A stretch of DNA of 64,000 nucleotides, from NCBI GenBank assembly GCA_018287875.1, contig JAGVVL010000013.1, positions 1,426,001 through 1,490,000 of the forward strand, in the 5' to 3' direction. This stretch comes from Nigrospora sphaerica (lineage: Eukaryota; Ascomycota; Sordariomycetes; Amphisphaeriales; Apiosporaceae). Positions within the stretch are counted from its first letter, which is position 1, and each line of letters begins with the position of its first letter. A program made the translations under genes and the position numbers. Below, piece after piece: positions 11,101 to 20,507 of the stretch. The notes beneath the pieces are model-generated. The model ran no database searches, was not told the origin of the DNA, and was given only the letters and a program-made list of their open reading frames with translations.

Positions 11101-11321
11101 GTATACTTCTTATTAATATAGATGCATGCCTTACCTCCCTCGATCGCGTAAAGTAGGTGGTACGGAGAGGATCTTGGGCAGTAGGTGGTCGGCATATTTA
11201 GGTTTCGCCAGGGCTCTTGGATAGCCAGGACGTCGTACTCTTCGGAGATGGCATCAACTGCCGGGATCTGTGCTTTCTTGCTTTTCTGCGTGTTCCAGTG
11301 TAGGATCCTTAGCGCTGTCAT
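8133..11321 (-). pseudogene. LINE ORF2: endonuclease-reverse transcriptase, inactivated
   Basis: Starts at ATG 11319-11321, which overlaps the ORF1 stop as ATGA. Order: an AP-like endonuclease/exonuclease domain (11321-10749; LHWNTQKSK, AIQEPW, GDFNVHHPIWGG); a connecting part with several TAG/TGA stops (10748-10060); reverse transcriptase (10055-9087; PNGFLKR, LSLDISGAFDSVDH, GVPQGSPLSPILF and the catalytic FVDD box); a thumb region with more stops; and a C-terminal block with a CxCG...H...C pattern as in RVT zinc-binding domains, ending at TAG 8133-8135. I see no RNase H domain between RT and the Cys/His end. It would copy LINE RNA at a nicked target. Nonsense codons make it inactive. Confidence 0.88.
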
Positions 11322-12019
11322 GGTCGAGCGTGGATGCTGTTTAGTGTTAACTCCGGTGTTTCGATGTCCATGTCGTCTATCTCTTCGTGGGTTCTACTGC
11401 GGGCTCTGCCAGTGCTTCTAGTACGGCAGCTGGTCGCTCGACGCTTCCGCGGCTGAACTGTCTGCCAGTCTTCGGCTGTTGTCTTAGGGGGTTCTTGCGA
11501 GGGCAGTGCGAATCCCTTCGGTCTTGTGACATAAGCAGCCTTGGCAATCTGGACCTGCTCTTGGCGGACTGGGCACTCCTTAGACCACGCAGTGTGTGGT
11601 CCTCGGCATGCTGGACAGCAGTACCGGCTCTTATTCTCGGCTTCTGGGCATTCTTTATCATCATACTTTGTTGAAGAGCAGAGCCTGCACCTGCGTGCGT
11701 GGCGGCAGACACGGGCGATATGTCCATAACGGTAACAGTGGTAGCATTGCTTAAGCTGTGCTCCTTCGGCGAAGGGCTCGCATGGATAGTAGCCATACTG
11801 CCATATAAGGCCGTCTCGGCATAGCTGTTCCGCTTGTTGGACCGTGGGTACTGCAATATATAGGGCCGTGATCTTCCTGGACGAGTTCTTAGCGTTGCGA
11901 GGGAGCTTGGCCTCCAGGACGTCGATAGGGCCGCCGGGCTGGTTCCAGAGTTAGACTTCTAGCTGCCTTGGTTCGTCTTTATGGCCTCCTTGTTGATGCC
12001 ATGGGCCACTACTAGGATC
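11318..12019 (-). pseudogene. LINE ORF1 (gag-like), 3' part with CCHC zinc knuckles
   Basis: Continuation of the ORF1 that begins at 20065 and is cut at the copia insertion. In one frame it reads two Cys/His clusters (CYHCYRYGHIARVC, then CPACRGPHTAWSKEC near 11640-11730), followed by a basic and Thr-rich tail and a TGA at 11318-11320 overlapping the ORF2 ATG. A frame change and a TAA near 11950 separate these knuckles from the start of this half. The product would be the RNA-binding protein of the LINE particle. The longest unbroken frame over this stretch is the wrong one; the knuckles appear only in another frame. Confidence 0.8.
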
Positions 12020-12206
12020 TGTCGCACCACAGCGGCACTGGCAGGATAGAAACGGACTTCAAGGTTGTTTATTAAAGGAAACCAACGCAAGGAAAGATGC
12101 CAGACATGGCAGACTATATACTGAAGCTTGCCAAGGCTCCTGTGGAGCTTCTCACGTGACCCCACTAATAGGTTGTCGACCTTGGGAATACCCTCACGGC
12201 GCGACA
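12020..12206 (-). repeat. copia 3' LTR (187 bp)
   Basis: Identical by eye to 19099-19285. Starts and ends with the inverted hexamer TGTCGC/GCGACA. On the minus strand it is preceded by a short purine-rich tract (GAGGGGG, 12208-12214) that would serve as polypurine tract. Confidence 0.95.
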
Positions 12207-12629
12207 CACCCCCTCAGGAAGCAGTCGGCCTGCTTCCTGACCTAACCTCGTCAGTTGTAGCTTGTGAGGCATGTCTTCTGCCGTAGAGGTCACCGGATCG
12301 ATTGTTGTCCATTGCCCTCTGGACCGTTTGTTACCTATTGTTAGCCATCGTGATGTCGCTCCAGAGCATTGTGCTCCAGCCATTGTTCGCGATTCACTGA
12401 TCCTACGCTCCAGGATCGGCTTCACTGTCGTTCTTTGACGTAAAATAGAGCCTCTCGCTCTCCACGTCTACTGGTTCCCCTTCTCTTCTTCGTGCGGAGT
12501 TTCAACTATCGTGAGCCCCCCAAAGTGCTTCGTCCTCAAGTTGAACCGTTGCTGACGACCTTGGTGTTCCCTGAGCAGCTTTAACACACACATCTCGCTG
12601 GTCGAGATTCTCAGCCGCAGCCCGCCACC

Positions 12630-13631
12630 ATGTCCACCGCTGGTTTGTATCTTTCCAGCAGGCTTGAGGTGCGTTTGCTGACTGGGTATTCAGCTCCCAT
12701 CGCCTCTGTCGCCGCCGCTGGCGGTGTCGACCCGCCCGAAGACCACCGTCGCGGCAAGCCCGGCCGCGCCCACCAGAAGAAGCGCGCCGTGGTACCCGTC
12801 TCGGGCGATGAGGACTCGGACTCGTCGGTCCAGCACGCCCGCGAGCGCCTGCGACGCCACTCCGCCGCCAAGCGCCGGCTTAAGGCTGGCAAGAGTGTAT
12901 CTTCGGCCTCGAGGAGCGCCCGCTCCATCCGCCGTGGGCTGCGCCGCCAGAAGGGCGCGCCCAACTATACGCCCTGCCTGCCGTGTGTCCGGTCGCTCCT
13001 CCGCGGCCCTCGTGGCCATTGCCACGCGACTCGGCTGCCCGACTGCAGTCGCTGCTGGGAGTGCGTCACGCACAACCACACGTATGCCATGCCCTTCGCG
13101 TAGCATTGGAAGCCTGTTGACACTGTCTTGTAGCTGCACGCCCGTCCCCCCGTCGCTTTGGTGCCGGCTCGCCACCTCTTCCGCGCTATGACGCGCCCTC
13201 GCGGCCAGTACCGCCAAGTAAGTCTCTGCATGTTATTATGTCGCTTGTGGCGGTTGCTGACAGGCTATAGGCTCTGGTCGACTCTCTCCGCGCCACCGTG
13301 CGCACGCTCCTGGAGATCGACGCTCTCGGCCCGTCTCATTTCTTGGCCGGGGGCGTGGCGGGACCCCGGAGGGCTTCATGGGCTCTCCGGAGCCTGCCAC
13401 GCCTCCTGACGTTGATGAGCGCAAGAAGGCGACGCCCACCAAGGGCAACCAGAAGCGCACTGCTGCCGCCGAGGGCTCATTGGAGCAGGAGGAGGACGAG
13501 GAGGGGAAGACGAGGGAGATAAGGAGGAGAGCTCCTCGCTTTCCGAGATGGACGGGGAGCTACAGATGTTCCTTGAGCAGGTTGAGGGCCCCGATGACCC
13601 CGAGGAAGACGGAGAGGAGCAGGATGAGTAG
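12630..13631 (+). pseudogene. Antisense, intron-bearing cysteine-rich ORF inside the copia element
   Basis: Runs opposite to gag-pol between RNase H and the 3' LTR. The ATG at 12630 sits in a CCCGCCACC context. Three putative introns have good signals: 12643-12693 (GTTTGT, branch GCTGAC, CAG), 13082-13133 (GTATGC, TTGAC, TAG) and 13218-13270 (GTAAGT, GCTGAC, TAG). The product has a basic Arg-rich N-terminus, then a cluster of CxxC-type motifs (CLPCVRSLL, HC, DCSRCWEC, HNHTC) likely to bind zinc. A helix (ALVDSLRATVRTLLEI) and a strongly acidic tail ending at TAG 13629-13631 follow. A frame slip in the C-run near 13150 and two more near 13365 and 13500 break it. I do not recognise a function; similar-looking CxxC proteins occur as hypotheticals in fungi. 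Could be a captured host gene or an element accessory gene. Confidence 0.6.
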
Positions 13632-13705
13632 CCATGTCGCTTCTCGCGCCCTCTGGAAGCCGTTTTCCTGGTGCTCCGATTTGTTGCTTTGAAAACTCGG
13701 CTGCT

Positions 13706-13748
13706 GGTCAGCCTGGCGGGCGCCGGGTTCGAATCCCGGACCCTCCCT
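13706..13748 (+). other. tRNA 3'-half-like fragment with perfect B box
   Basis: CCGGG-TTCGAAT-CCCGG forms a complete T arm and contains the pol III B box GTTCGAATC; ACCCTCC follows where the 3' acceptor strand would be. No matching 5' acceptor (GGAGGGT) or anticodon arm was found upstream, so it is not a full tRNA. It lies between the antisense ORF and RNase H. Confidence 0.5.
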
Positions 13749-13774
13749 TGAATTGACGTCTTAAATCGAGTCTC

Positions 13775-16700
13775 TCACGCTTTCTCTACTGCTTGTCTGA
13801 TGTCCTGTAAGTTGAGAAGACTTCTGAAGTGCTCAAACTTTGGTCTGGATAGATTCTTCGTTAAGCCGTCGGCTGGCATGTCCGCTGTGGGCACATAGGT
13901 AAGCTGGAACTGGCCTTTGGCGTGCTCCTGGCGTAGCCATAGGTTGTGGATGTCCACATGGCGTAGCTTCGTGGATATCCTTTCCGAGTTACCTACGACC
14001 AGGCGGATAGTCTGTTGGTTGTCGCAGCCTATGCTAAACGGCGTTTTAAGCACTAGTTGGATCGCCTCGAAGAACCGCTGTAAAGCGATCGTTTCTTTAG
14101 CTATCTCGCTAAGCGCTAGAAGCTCTGCTTCCGTTGTCGACGTGGTAACTGTAGCTTGTCGGCTTGCTTTCCAGGCGACCGGTCCTCCAAACAGTTGGAT
14201 AAGGTAGCCTTGCGAGGAGCGCCTTGTTACCGGATCATCCGCGAAGGACGCGTCTGACGAGATAACAATGGCTTGCGGTGCTCCTTGTTGAACTTCCGGG
14301 GTAATGCCGGCTTGCCGTAGCGTATGGCCACGTATCTGGTGCTATAGGCATACCGAATACACCAGTCTGCTGCCTCCAGGTGGTCCTGAGAGGGATTCGT
14401 TAAGTGACGAGATAGCTGCGACGCTGCGAACGCTAGGTCTGGTCTGACCATAATTGCGCTATATAGGATGCTCCCGACGCGCTCCTGGAACGCCTTGATC
14501 CTGTGTTTTGGCGCAGTCACCCCCGAGGGCGTCTGGAGCTCCGTTTGTGGCAGTGGTGTAGCTGGTACTCGTCCTTTGCAGAGTCCGAATCTCTTGGCCA
14601 CCTTCTCTAGGTACGCATCGTGGCATATCCACAGCAGGCTATCCTGTCGCTCTCTGAGGACCCTGACGCCCAGGTAGTACTGGACATCTCCTTGCTCTTT
14701 CAGTTCGTAGGTGCTTTTCAGGGCTTCTATAAGCTGATCTGCTTCTTGTCGGTGCCCCGGATGGTTGCAGACGAGGAAGTCGTCGACGTAGAAGACCACA
14801 AATATCGTGCGCTTCTTGTTAAAGTATAGACATGGCTCCTCTGGAGTTGATCGCATTCAAGCCTCTCCAGCGTGCTAGAGAAGTCCCGGAACCAAAGGAC
14901 TGGTGACTCCCGTAGTCCATAAAGGCCCTAAGGAGCTGAAGAACGTAGCCTTCCCGTTGGAATCCCGGAGGGTATTCAACGTAGATAGGTTCAGCTCCTT
15001 TATCGAAAAGAGCGTTGAGAAACGCGTTAACGACGTCATGTTGTCTGATGTCCCAGCCGAAGTGGGCTGCAACAGCGACAATAATGCGGAAGGACCTGGC
15101 CGCTAGTGTAGCTGCGTAGGTGCTTTCCAGGGAGTTCTTTGCCTGTTTGTCTCCGCGGACGCAGATGCGCGCCTTGCAGCGGATATGGACGTTATTCTCG
15201 TCGAATTTGTCGGTCCAGACCCATTTCACTGGCAACACGAACATCCCTGGAGCTCGTCGGACAGGCTGCCAAGCGCCCATGTCCTCCGCCTTCTTGAATT
15301 CCACCATTGAGGCTGCCCTGAAGAGGTCCCCCTGGGATGAGTAGCTAATTCATGCCAGTGTCGAGGTGGAGGGTCCTTTTCGGATGGACCACCCGCTTCC
15401 TCTGCAGTTTCTCGCCCCAAGGCTTGCTGTGATCGACTTGCCGCAAAAACGCGTGCATGAGTCGTCCTGTGGAGCGAATCGCCGTATTGAACAATGTCTT
15501 CTCCACTGAGAAAGGTCCCGAGAAGCGCTTCGAGTTGATCAGTCTCCTGTAGCAGTATCTCCTCAGGCCTGTATTCGACTGCCATGAAATTGTGGTTCCA
15601 TGGCCTCTGTCGTCTTCTGTCACTAATCCTAACGCGTCTCCTCCGAGTTGACTGCTCTGGGGAGGGTGGCCTTGCGCTGGATCTCCTGCCTGACTGGGAT
15701 CGCTCCTCAGCAGGACTTTGATGCTCTTCTGGTAGTCGAACAATGATCTCTTCTAGGATCGTCTCGTCGGACGTATCCGGTGTGTTCCTGGGTCGGTCGT
15801 GTGACGCTTCTCCAGGCCTGTGCGCATCCGCTGCATCCTGGCGTTGGCCTTGGCTAGCGAATGTTGTGTCAGCGTTCTCATCTGTGACCCCAGGTCCTGG
15901 CGAGGGTCTCGGAGTAAGAACTCCAGCTTGCGTATCCAGCCTGCCAGACTCATGAGCACCTGGCAGGCCTTCAGAAGCGCTTTCCACCCCGAGTTCTTGT
16001 CGACTGGTCCCTCGGTTGCTTCAGCGTCCCCTGAGGCCTCCAACAGCGGTTGCGGCGCTGCTGAGGGCTGTTCAGGACGTAGCGTCGGAACGGTTTCGTC
16101 ATCCAGTTGCTCCAGCTGTTCCCACAAGTGCATTGTGTCTCGTGTGAAGCCACTGTCGCTTAGCGGAATGTCTGCCGGTTGAACCTCAAGGTACTCTAGC
16201 ACCTCGGGCTCTAGCCGGGGCGTCTCTCCGCTTCTGTAGAATTGCGTCTCGTCGAAAGTGACGTCGCGCGTCTGGATGACTCTGCCGTGCTTTGGTAGCC
16301 AGATTCTGTAGATACTGGAGGCTGTGTAGCCCACCAGATATCCTATCTGACCCCTGAACTGAACCTTGAAAGCTCGCTTGTCAACCCCTGCGGCACGCTT
16401 CATATGGAGAACGAAGGCTTTGCATCTAAAGACATAGATCCCTGACCAGTCTGGTCTGAGGTCTGTCTGGAATGATCGTACCGCAAGGGTCCCGTAGTGC
16501 TTCGAGTGATCCTGGAACCATTCGAATAGCACCTCATCCGGGCTTCTGAAGCGCTGTGACTTGGCTGGTGACATGTTGATTAGCTTTGTTGCAGCCATCG
16601 CAGCCTCTGGCCATAGCACTTCAGGAAGGTTGGCATGCTTCAGCATCTTGAGCGCGCGCACCACGACCTCCTGGCCGGCCCGTTCAGGGCCTCCATTCGG

Positions 16701-18950
16701 TTCGTGCGTGTAAGGAGGGGATATTTGTAGCTCGATACCCTCCTCCTGCGCCCAGCGTTGATATTCGGTCATGCCTTGGATCGCTATCACTCCCTTCTCC
16801 CCGTCGTGCTTGAGGATATTGATGTGTAGGTTGTAGCGCCTGAGAACATGCCTTTCAAAGCTTCTGATGATGTTGAATAGCTGCGTATGGGCCTTGGTAG
16901 GTATCGGAAACGACCACAGCTTTCCGCTATAGTCATCCTTAAGTACCAGGAGCCACTAAGACGCGTCGTAACCTCTTAGGTAGTCGAACAGATCCCAGAG
17001 GACCTTGTAAAAGGGCCTTGGGGCTCGCTCCGTAGGGTTTCGGCTGACAACGCGCTTGGCATGCGCCAGCCTGCAAATCTCACAGGTCTCCATCGGCCCA
17101 CCGATTATTCCAACGTTCTGACTTCGCTCCGGAAGCCTCCTCAGAGCTGTGACGCCCAGGTGTCCAGTCCTGGCGTGCCACAGCGTTTCTGAGTCCTTTC
17201 TCACAATTGGTCTTCTGACTTGTTCCTCTCCCGTGGGAGCTCTGCGCAGCGCTGTAAACGATCTCACGGTTCCAGACGGTGCTGAGGGCAGCTGAGACGC
17301 TTCGGAATAATGGTAAAGTGGAGTGTATTCCATGAACGACAAATTCCCAACTACCTTCAACTGTCGCACCACAGTGCTGTTGTGCTTCGGCCCAATGTTC
17401 AGAGTGTTGTCTTCACCGCAATACCATACCCCAGCGACGCGTAGCAAAGCCGCTGAGATGATATTGGTATGGAATCCTTCCACAAGGTCTACATTTCGTA
17501 GCACAAGATCCACCTTCGTACCGCCCTTCCCGTTGAGGGCCCCCTTCATCACGCGTGTCCCAGTCCCCTTGATGCTAAACGAAGAGGTTCCCGCTTCCAC
17601 TACTCTCCCAGGGGGAGCAGGGACGAAGGATCCTTCCAGTAGCAGGGCATGGTCGTTGACAAGGTGCGACGAGCCTCCTGTGTCAAGGACCGTGGACGTA
17701 GATAGCGTGTGAGGGCCTAGCATCACTGTCACCGCAAGGTTAACAGTGGGGTCTGGCTTAAGGAGGTCTGGATTGATACCCACAGCTGAGATAGTCTGTG
17801 AGAGTCCTTGTGGGGTGTTGGAGTTCCAACCAAGCTTCTCGATGGTCTTGCGGAGCGACGTCCACTTCGAATCCTGGAGTCTGCGTCGAATAGCTTGGAC
17901 GTGGCGTTCTGAAACTGGGCCGTACGGGGATCCGTCAGCAAGGGTCTTGCAGTCCCTCTGACAGCGTACTCCAATCTGCGACAATCTGTTGGTGCCCAGG
18001 CGTGAGTTTTCGCACACGGACAGGCCTTCGGGTTTCCGGTGTTGCCGGATATGTCTCGAGACGTTCCAGAGGAACCTTAACCTGCGTCTCCACTTCCTAA
18101 AGCGGTAAACGAACGATGCTTCGATCCTTGATTGGTTTTCGCATACGCGACTTGCTCCAAGAAAATAGAGTTCAGCTGAGATAGCGTCAAACTCTCTTTG
18201 CCTGTGATTTCCGAAGCGAGAAGTTCGTCAAGCTGGTGCTGAGCCCACTGAGGAGCGAATCGCTCTCGGATGGCCCGGAAGTAGGCCTTCTTTGCCTGGT
18301 TCCCTTGGACCTCGGGTAGCTCATGAGCCACTGCTTTGGCGTGGATTGAGGTCCATTCCGCGTTCCAGACTTCGGGAGCAACGTTGCCACGCTTCGCCGT
18401 CTCGTAACTCTTCTGGAGAAGATCCTGGAGATGGGAGATGATGGACGATTCGCCGGGTTCGAACTGACTCTTGAGCTCTCTGAGGAGCCTCTGCAGCTTA
18501 TTTGCTGATATTTCGGCTGCATCTGGAATGTTCGTCGCGGGAGCATTGGGGGTTTCGAAGCGACCTTGGGGTCTCTCAGTCTGTTGTGAGCCGCCATGGA
18601 GTACTCTTTCTTGACCGTGTTCGCGACCCATTGGCTCATAGCGACGTAGTGACTGTGTGAAGCTTCCCAGGAGGCCTTCTTCATGGTGTACTCCCTAGAG
18701 GCCAGCGCGTAGTCTTCTTTTTCGAGTTCGTATGTTGCTTTCGAAGCGTTGTCACCTTCAGGGGCCTCACGGGGCGACTGGGCATTGTAGGAGGCCCCAG
18801 GAAGTAGTCACTGTTCGCCGCGTCTGGGTTTATCAGGTCCCAGATAAGCCGACTCTCAGCGGCCACGCGAAGCGCGTCGAACCACTCAGGCCAGTCGTGC
18901 TTGTTAGCGAGCATAACCTTGGTCATATTGAAAGCGGAGTCTTCGGGCAT
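13775..18950 (-). pseudogene. copia Gag-Pol polyprotein, frameshifted
   Basis: Begins at ATG 18948-18950 (MPEDSAFNMTKV). Gag spans about 18950-17950 with frame changes near 18810, 18570 and 17950; its knuckle reads CPCAKTHAWAPTDC near 18000. Protease has VLDTGGSSHLVND (about 17690). GAG-pre-integrase has LWHARTGHLG (about 17180). Integrase has WDLFDYLRGYD, then an in-frame TAG at about 16956, then DDYSGKLW, KHDGEKGV and EPNGGPERAG. A long low-complexity linker follows. Reverse transcriptase runs from 15307 (WVWTDKFDENN, DVVNAFLNA) through a frame change near 14870 to VVFYVDDFLVC. RNase H (14053-13775) has SIGCDNQQTI and the HVDIHNLWLRQE segment. All domains of an autonomous copia are recognisable, but at least five breaks stop translation. 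Confidence 0.9.
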
Positions 18951-19087
18951 GATTGCAGAAGCTTGTAAGGGGTTCTCTGGACAGAGGGCTAATTGAGTGT
19001 GAGAAAGGATTGTGAGGACTTGTCCTGCCAGGCTACTGGGTGTTGGATGGCAGCGTCATAACGTGGTGTTAAGGTGTGCTGCGAACC

Positions 19088-19098
19088 GGGCTCATAAC
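19088..19098 (-). promoter_or_regulatory. Primer-binding site matching initiator tRNA-Met anticodon arm
   Basis: Directly inside the 5' LTR the element strand reads GTTATGAGCCC, the complement of GGGCUCAUAAC, which is the anticodon arm (CAU) of eukaryotic initiator tRNA-Met rather than its 3' end. Drosophila copia and yeast Ty5 are known to prime from such an internal half-tRNA. An 11-base match at exactly the expected place is strong but not proof. Confidence 0.8.
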
Positions 19099-19285
19099 TG
19101 TCGCACCACAGCGGCACTGGCAGGATAGAAACGGACTTCAAGGTTGTTTATTAAAGGAAACCAACGCAAGGAAAGATGCCAGACATGGCAGACTATATAC
19201 TGAAGCTTGCCAAGGCTCCTGTGGAGCTTCTCACGTGACCCCACTAATAGGTTGTCGACCTTGGGAATACCCTCACGGCGCGACA
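19099..19285 (-). repeat. copia 5' LTR (187 bp)
   Basis: Identical by eye to the LTR at 12020-12206. It is followed on the left (downstream on the minus strand) directly by the primer-binding site and on the right by the GGATC target duplication. Confidence 0.95.
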
Positions 19286-20065
19286 GGATCTTTCTTTTCT
19301 GGATAGAGGCGTTCTCTCCGAAGGCCTCGGTGGTCCAGGCCCGGTCAGTTTCCAGCTGTCGCTTCTCTTCCGCTGTCTTGCAGGTAATAGCATAGTCTCC
19401 GCTGGGAAGCTTCCGTGCGGCTATTGCTGTCTCTCTACCTGTTGCTGCGTTAACTTTTCGCACGATCTCTTCGTAGGTGCGGCCTTCAGTTCCTGCGGCC
19501 TTAACCGTTACCTCCCGTTCGTGTCGAGGAGGCAGAGTCTTGGCTACCTGGGGGGCCCTGGGCGCCGGGGCGGCAGTAGGGGCAGCAGCGGCTGCAGCGT
19601 ACGTCTTAGGAGCTTTAATTTCCTTATAGATAGCTTGCAGCGTGTTCTCGATAGCGTTGATACGTCTTTCGACGCTGGGCTGGTTGTCCGGTTCCTTAGC
19701 CGCCGTCTCTAAAACCGGAATGGCGGCTTGAACTGCTGCAGCCAAGGCCACAATGTTGACTTCACCAGCTAGGAAGCGTTTGAAGTCGTCTATAGTGCTG
19801 CGTATATCCTCTGGACTGCGTCCAGGTGCTGTAATGCTGTCTGGCGATGGTGTTCTTGAGTCCGGAGGTGACGGCTCGGGGGGTGGGGCGGGCCTATGGC
19901 GGCTCCCACCACCCGCGCTTTGCCTCGAGGGTGGTGAATCGACTATTTCTAGGCTAAATGAAGCCCTAGTAACGGTTTCCGGGCTATCCGGTAGCTTATA
20001 GAGTCGTGGTTGTGAAGTTATCGCCGTGTGGGGTCGGTTTCGAAAAAGTTTTGGCGATGTGATTT
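19286..20065 (-). pseudogene. LINE ORF1 (gag-like), 5' part
   Basis: An uninterrupted 260-codon frame from the LINE 5' end to the copia insertion. It is Pro/Ser-rich at first, then helical and coiled-coil-like (EPDNQPSVERRINAIENTLQ), Ala-rich (KTYAAAAAAPTAA), then a basic RRM-like stretch (KLPSGDYAITCKTAEEKRQL). There is no ATG at the beginning, so the 5' end is missing. The final bases GGATC are the target duplication shared with 12015-12019, where the same frame resumes on the far side of the copia element. Confidence 0.82.
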
Positions 20066-20078
20066 TCACTCTCACTAT

Positions 20079-20507
20079 GTTCTTAAGTTACGGTACTTTC
20101 AAGTATTTTCTATATGGTATAAGTACTCTTCAGCCCCCGAAGCTCAATACGCGTCGACTGATTACATGCAGTGTCATCAATATTTAACTAGAAAGTTTAA
20201 ATTCGTAAATCAAGCAACGCTTAGCATCTCGTTACCCCTTACCATATCCAATCACAACAGTAAAATCATCAAATTCAATTAAGAGTCACGGTCCCGTCAA
20301 TTGGCGCAGTAAAGGCTAGTATCCAAAGTTGGAGCGGCTTGCTTCCGTGAGCACAGGGGGTCAATAAAGACTTCTCATCGGAGGACTCCACAGCGCGCCG
20401 CCTTGCAACACCACCGCGCCGTTCAAGGCCTAGGCAGGCACCGAGCCAATTTCAATCTCTGGCGCCGGCCGTTTCCGCGTCAGCAGCTTGGCGTTGTCGT
20501 CGGCGGA
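20079..20507. other. Intergenic, no gene seen
   Basis: AT-rich spacer between the LINE 5' target duplication and the P450 remnant. Nothing recognised. Confidence 0.4.

Larger units (their letters stand above)
12020..19285 (-). mobile_element. Ty1/copia LTR retrotransposon, 7266 bp, nested in the LINE
   Basis: Bounded by two 187-bp LTRs that I read as identical, with termini TGTCGC...GCGACA, and by a perfect 5-bp target duplication GGATC (12015-12019 and 19286-19290). Minus-strand order: LTR, primer-binding site, gag with a C-x-C-x4-H-x5-C knuckle, protease, integrase, reverse transcriptase, RNase H. Integrase before RT defines copia. A 1.5-kb tail after RNase H holds an antisense cysteine-rich ORF and a tRNA-like fragment before the 3' LTR. 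Identical LTRs imply a young insertion, yet the polyprotein has several frameshifts and a stop, so this copy was probably mobilised by enzymes supplied in trans or has collected lesions only inside. Confidence 0.95.
7936..20065 (-). mobile_element. Tad-like non-LTR retrotransposon (LINE), interrupted by a copia element
   Basis: Minus-strand LINE bounded by the 13-bp direct repeat TCACTCTCACTAT at 7923-7935 (after the AAT tail) and 20066-20078 (5' end). Without the nested copia element it is about 4.9 kb. It encodes ORF1 (coiled, Pro-rich N-terminus and CCHC knuckles) and ORF2 (endonuclease, reverse transcriptase, C-terminal Cys/His motif). ORF1 is open to the very 5' end with no in-frame ATG, so the copy is probably 5'-truncated. 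ORF2 is full of TAG/TAA stops, and its 3' end differs from the truncated copy at 27185 mainly by C-to-T and G-to-A changes, consistent with RIP. The Tad/I-group assignment rests on domain order, not a tree. Confidence 0.9.

Noticed and set aside
11377..11856. 159-codon frame as the LINE gag product
   Set aside because: The CCHC knuckles appear only in another frame; this frame is a shadow.
13706..13748. A complete tRNA gene inside copia
   Set aside because: No 5' acceptor strand, D arm or anticodon arm upstream; only a T arm remains.
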